Positions 63,334 to 64,000 of a stretch of DNA of 64,000 nucleotides are shown here, in pieces. The notes under the pieces are model-generated. The model was not told the origin of the DNA, searched no databases, and was given only the letters and a program-made list of their open reading frames with translations. This DNA is from Sphaerisporangium album (GTDB lineage: Bacteria > Actinomycetota > Actinomycetes > Streptosporangiales > Streptosporangiaceae), in contig NZ_QOIL01000009.1 of NCBI RefSeq assembly GCF_003323745.1, forward strand, positions 186,001 through 250,000. The letters run 5' to 3'. Position numbers and translations under genes: made by a program. Numbering within the stretch: the stretch's first letter is position 1; each line of letters opens with the position of its first letter.

Positions 63334-63684
63334 GTGATCTTCAAGTCAGTCGGTGACAGACGTCCGTACCCCGAGCACGGCCTTTCCCATCGCGAGTGGG
63401 CGCGCATCCCGCCCCGGCAGGTCAGGCTCGATTCCTTGATCACCACCAAGGCGGTGCTGGACCTGCACTCCCTGCTCGCCAAGGACTCCACGTTCTACGG
63501 CGACCTTTTTCCCCACGTCGTGCAGTGGCAGGGCGAGTACTACCTCGAAGACGGCCTGCACCGGGCGTTGCGGGCGGCGCTCCACCAGCGGTCGGTCCTG
63601 CACGCCCGCGTGCTCGACGTCGACGCCTCCGAGACCCCGGGCGGCCCCGAGGCCGTCCAGGAGGCCGAGCCGCCGAGGTCTTAG
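63334..63684 (+). CDS. Conserved actinobacterial protein of unknown function
   Basis: 116 residues beginning VIFKSVGDRRPYPEHGLSHR and continuing RQVRLDSLITTKAVLDLHSL, FYGDLFPHVVQWQGEYYLED and GLHRALRAALHQRSVLHARV. I recognise this as a highly conserved protein found next to the zinc metallopeptidase in many actinomycetes; the GLHRALRAAL segment is invariant. It may resemble ParB/Srx-like nuclease folds at the LEDGLHR motif, but this is uncertain. GTG 63334 is the conserved start. The C-terminal acidic tail is variable. Confidence 0.8.
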   Translation: MIFKSVGDRRPYPEHGLSHREWARIPPRQVRLDSLITTKAVLDLHSLLAKDSTFYGDLFPHVVQWQGEYYLEDGLHRALRAALHQRSVLHARVLDVDASETPGGPEAVQEAEPPRS

Positions 63685-63798
63685 GTAAAACACTTCCCGT
63701 ACGCGCCGCCCGCCGCCCGCGGTGTTCCTAAGCTGCGGACCGTCGCAGGGGCGACACGGCTACAGGCCGCGGGAACGCACGCGTCGGGCGGTTATCGA

Positions 63799-64000
63799 AT
63801 GCGAGATGTCACACAGATCGTGGCGCAGCTCCGGGAGGAGCTCGCCGCCGAGCTGCGCGAACGGGTGCGGCGCCGCCTGGGGGAGCAGTCCACCGAGTGG
63901 CTGGTCGACCAGTTGATGGCGCTGGTCCTGCCATCCGGCGAGGTGTCCTACGCGATCCCCCGGCAGGTGCCGCGGGGCCCCGAGGCGGGCGAGGGCGCGT
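63799..64000 (+). CDS. Truncated gene at the right edge, unknown function
   Basis: 67 codons of an open frame with strong third-position GC. It begins MRDVTQIVAQLREELAAELR and continues RRRLGEQSTEWLVDQLMALV and PSGEVSYAIPRQVPRG. The helical, charged start looks like a coiled-coil or adaptor segment. The rest lies outside the window. ATG 63799 is the first in-frame start; the SD is weak. It lies 114 bp after the conserved small gene in the same direction. No family can be assigned. Confidence 0.45.
   Translation, partial: MRDVTQIVAQLREELAAELRERVRRRLGEQSTEWLVDQLMALVLPSGEVSYAIPRQVPRGPEAGEGA

Overview
The window is GC-rich actinomycete chromosome with strong third-position GC bias in most genes. 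The set recR, ybaB, dnaX, SRP RNA and tRNA-Ser, the ask-asd pair, an AfsR/SARP-type regulator, long TPR-bearing XRE regulators, F420/LLM enzymes and a Rrf2-linked sulfonate importer together suggest a filamentous member of Streptosporangiales or a close relative. This is an inference from gene content; no 16S gene is present.

Layout. 1-6083 holds the end of an LCP cell-wall ligase, a HAD phosphatase, 6-phosphogluconate dehydrogenase, a patch of nested palindromic repeats, an XRE/TPR regulator and UppP. 6240-13084 is a tightly packed biosynthetic cluster: OleA-like ketosynthase, GT2 glycosyltransferase, P450, OleC-like AMP ligase, OleD-like reductase and a second P450. 13361-16629 is a sulfonate-type ABC importer with a co-transcribed Rrf2 regulator, followed by a Ser/Thr kinase (16728-18224). 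18239-28092 is an accessory island. It has two pieces of an ISL3 transposase flanking about 4 kb that carries a frameshifted serine-recombinase remnant, a five-member overlapping operon of unknown small proteins, and an XRE regulator with a pterin-dehydratase-like partner. Next comes a four-gene operon (DUF4365-type nuclease-like protein, two unknown proteins, and a 1052-residue AAA plus HerA/FtsK-type ATPase) that looks like an undescribed defence or DNA-processing system.

28678-50362 returns to ordinary chromosome: APC permease, CooC/MinD-like ATPase, LysR with a divergent aminotransferase, AfsR-like regulator, secreted CBM35-GH5 glycosidase, SURF1, an amidohydrolase, a TetR-controlled LLM oxidoreductase and others. 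50517-64000 is conserved housekeeping: M15-like secreted protein, asd-ask, DUF5063, recR, ybaB, dnaX, SRP RNA and tRNA-Ser. It ends with two DHFR-fold proteins' relative (one here, one at 40919), an ECF sigma factor, a secreted neutral zinc metallopeptidase and a truncated gene at the right edge.

Most informative points: the AAA-HerA/DUF4365 operon, the Ole-like cluster with two P450s, the ISL3 gene apparently split by a decayed integrative element, two clusters of DnaA-box sequences, and one 12-bp operator half shared by the LLM and amidohydrolase promoters. Starts were chosen by Shine-Dalgarno (SD) spacing, stop/start overlap and family length. Identities come from motif recognition only; no database search was run.
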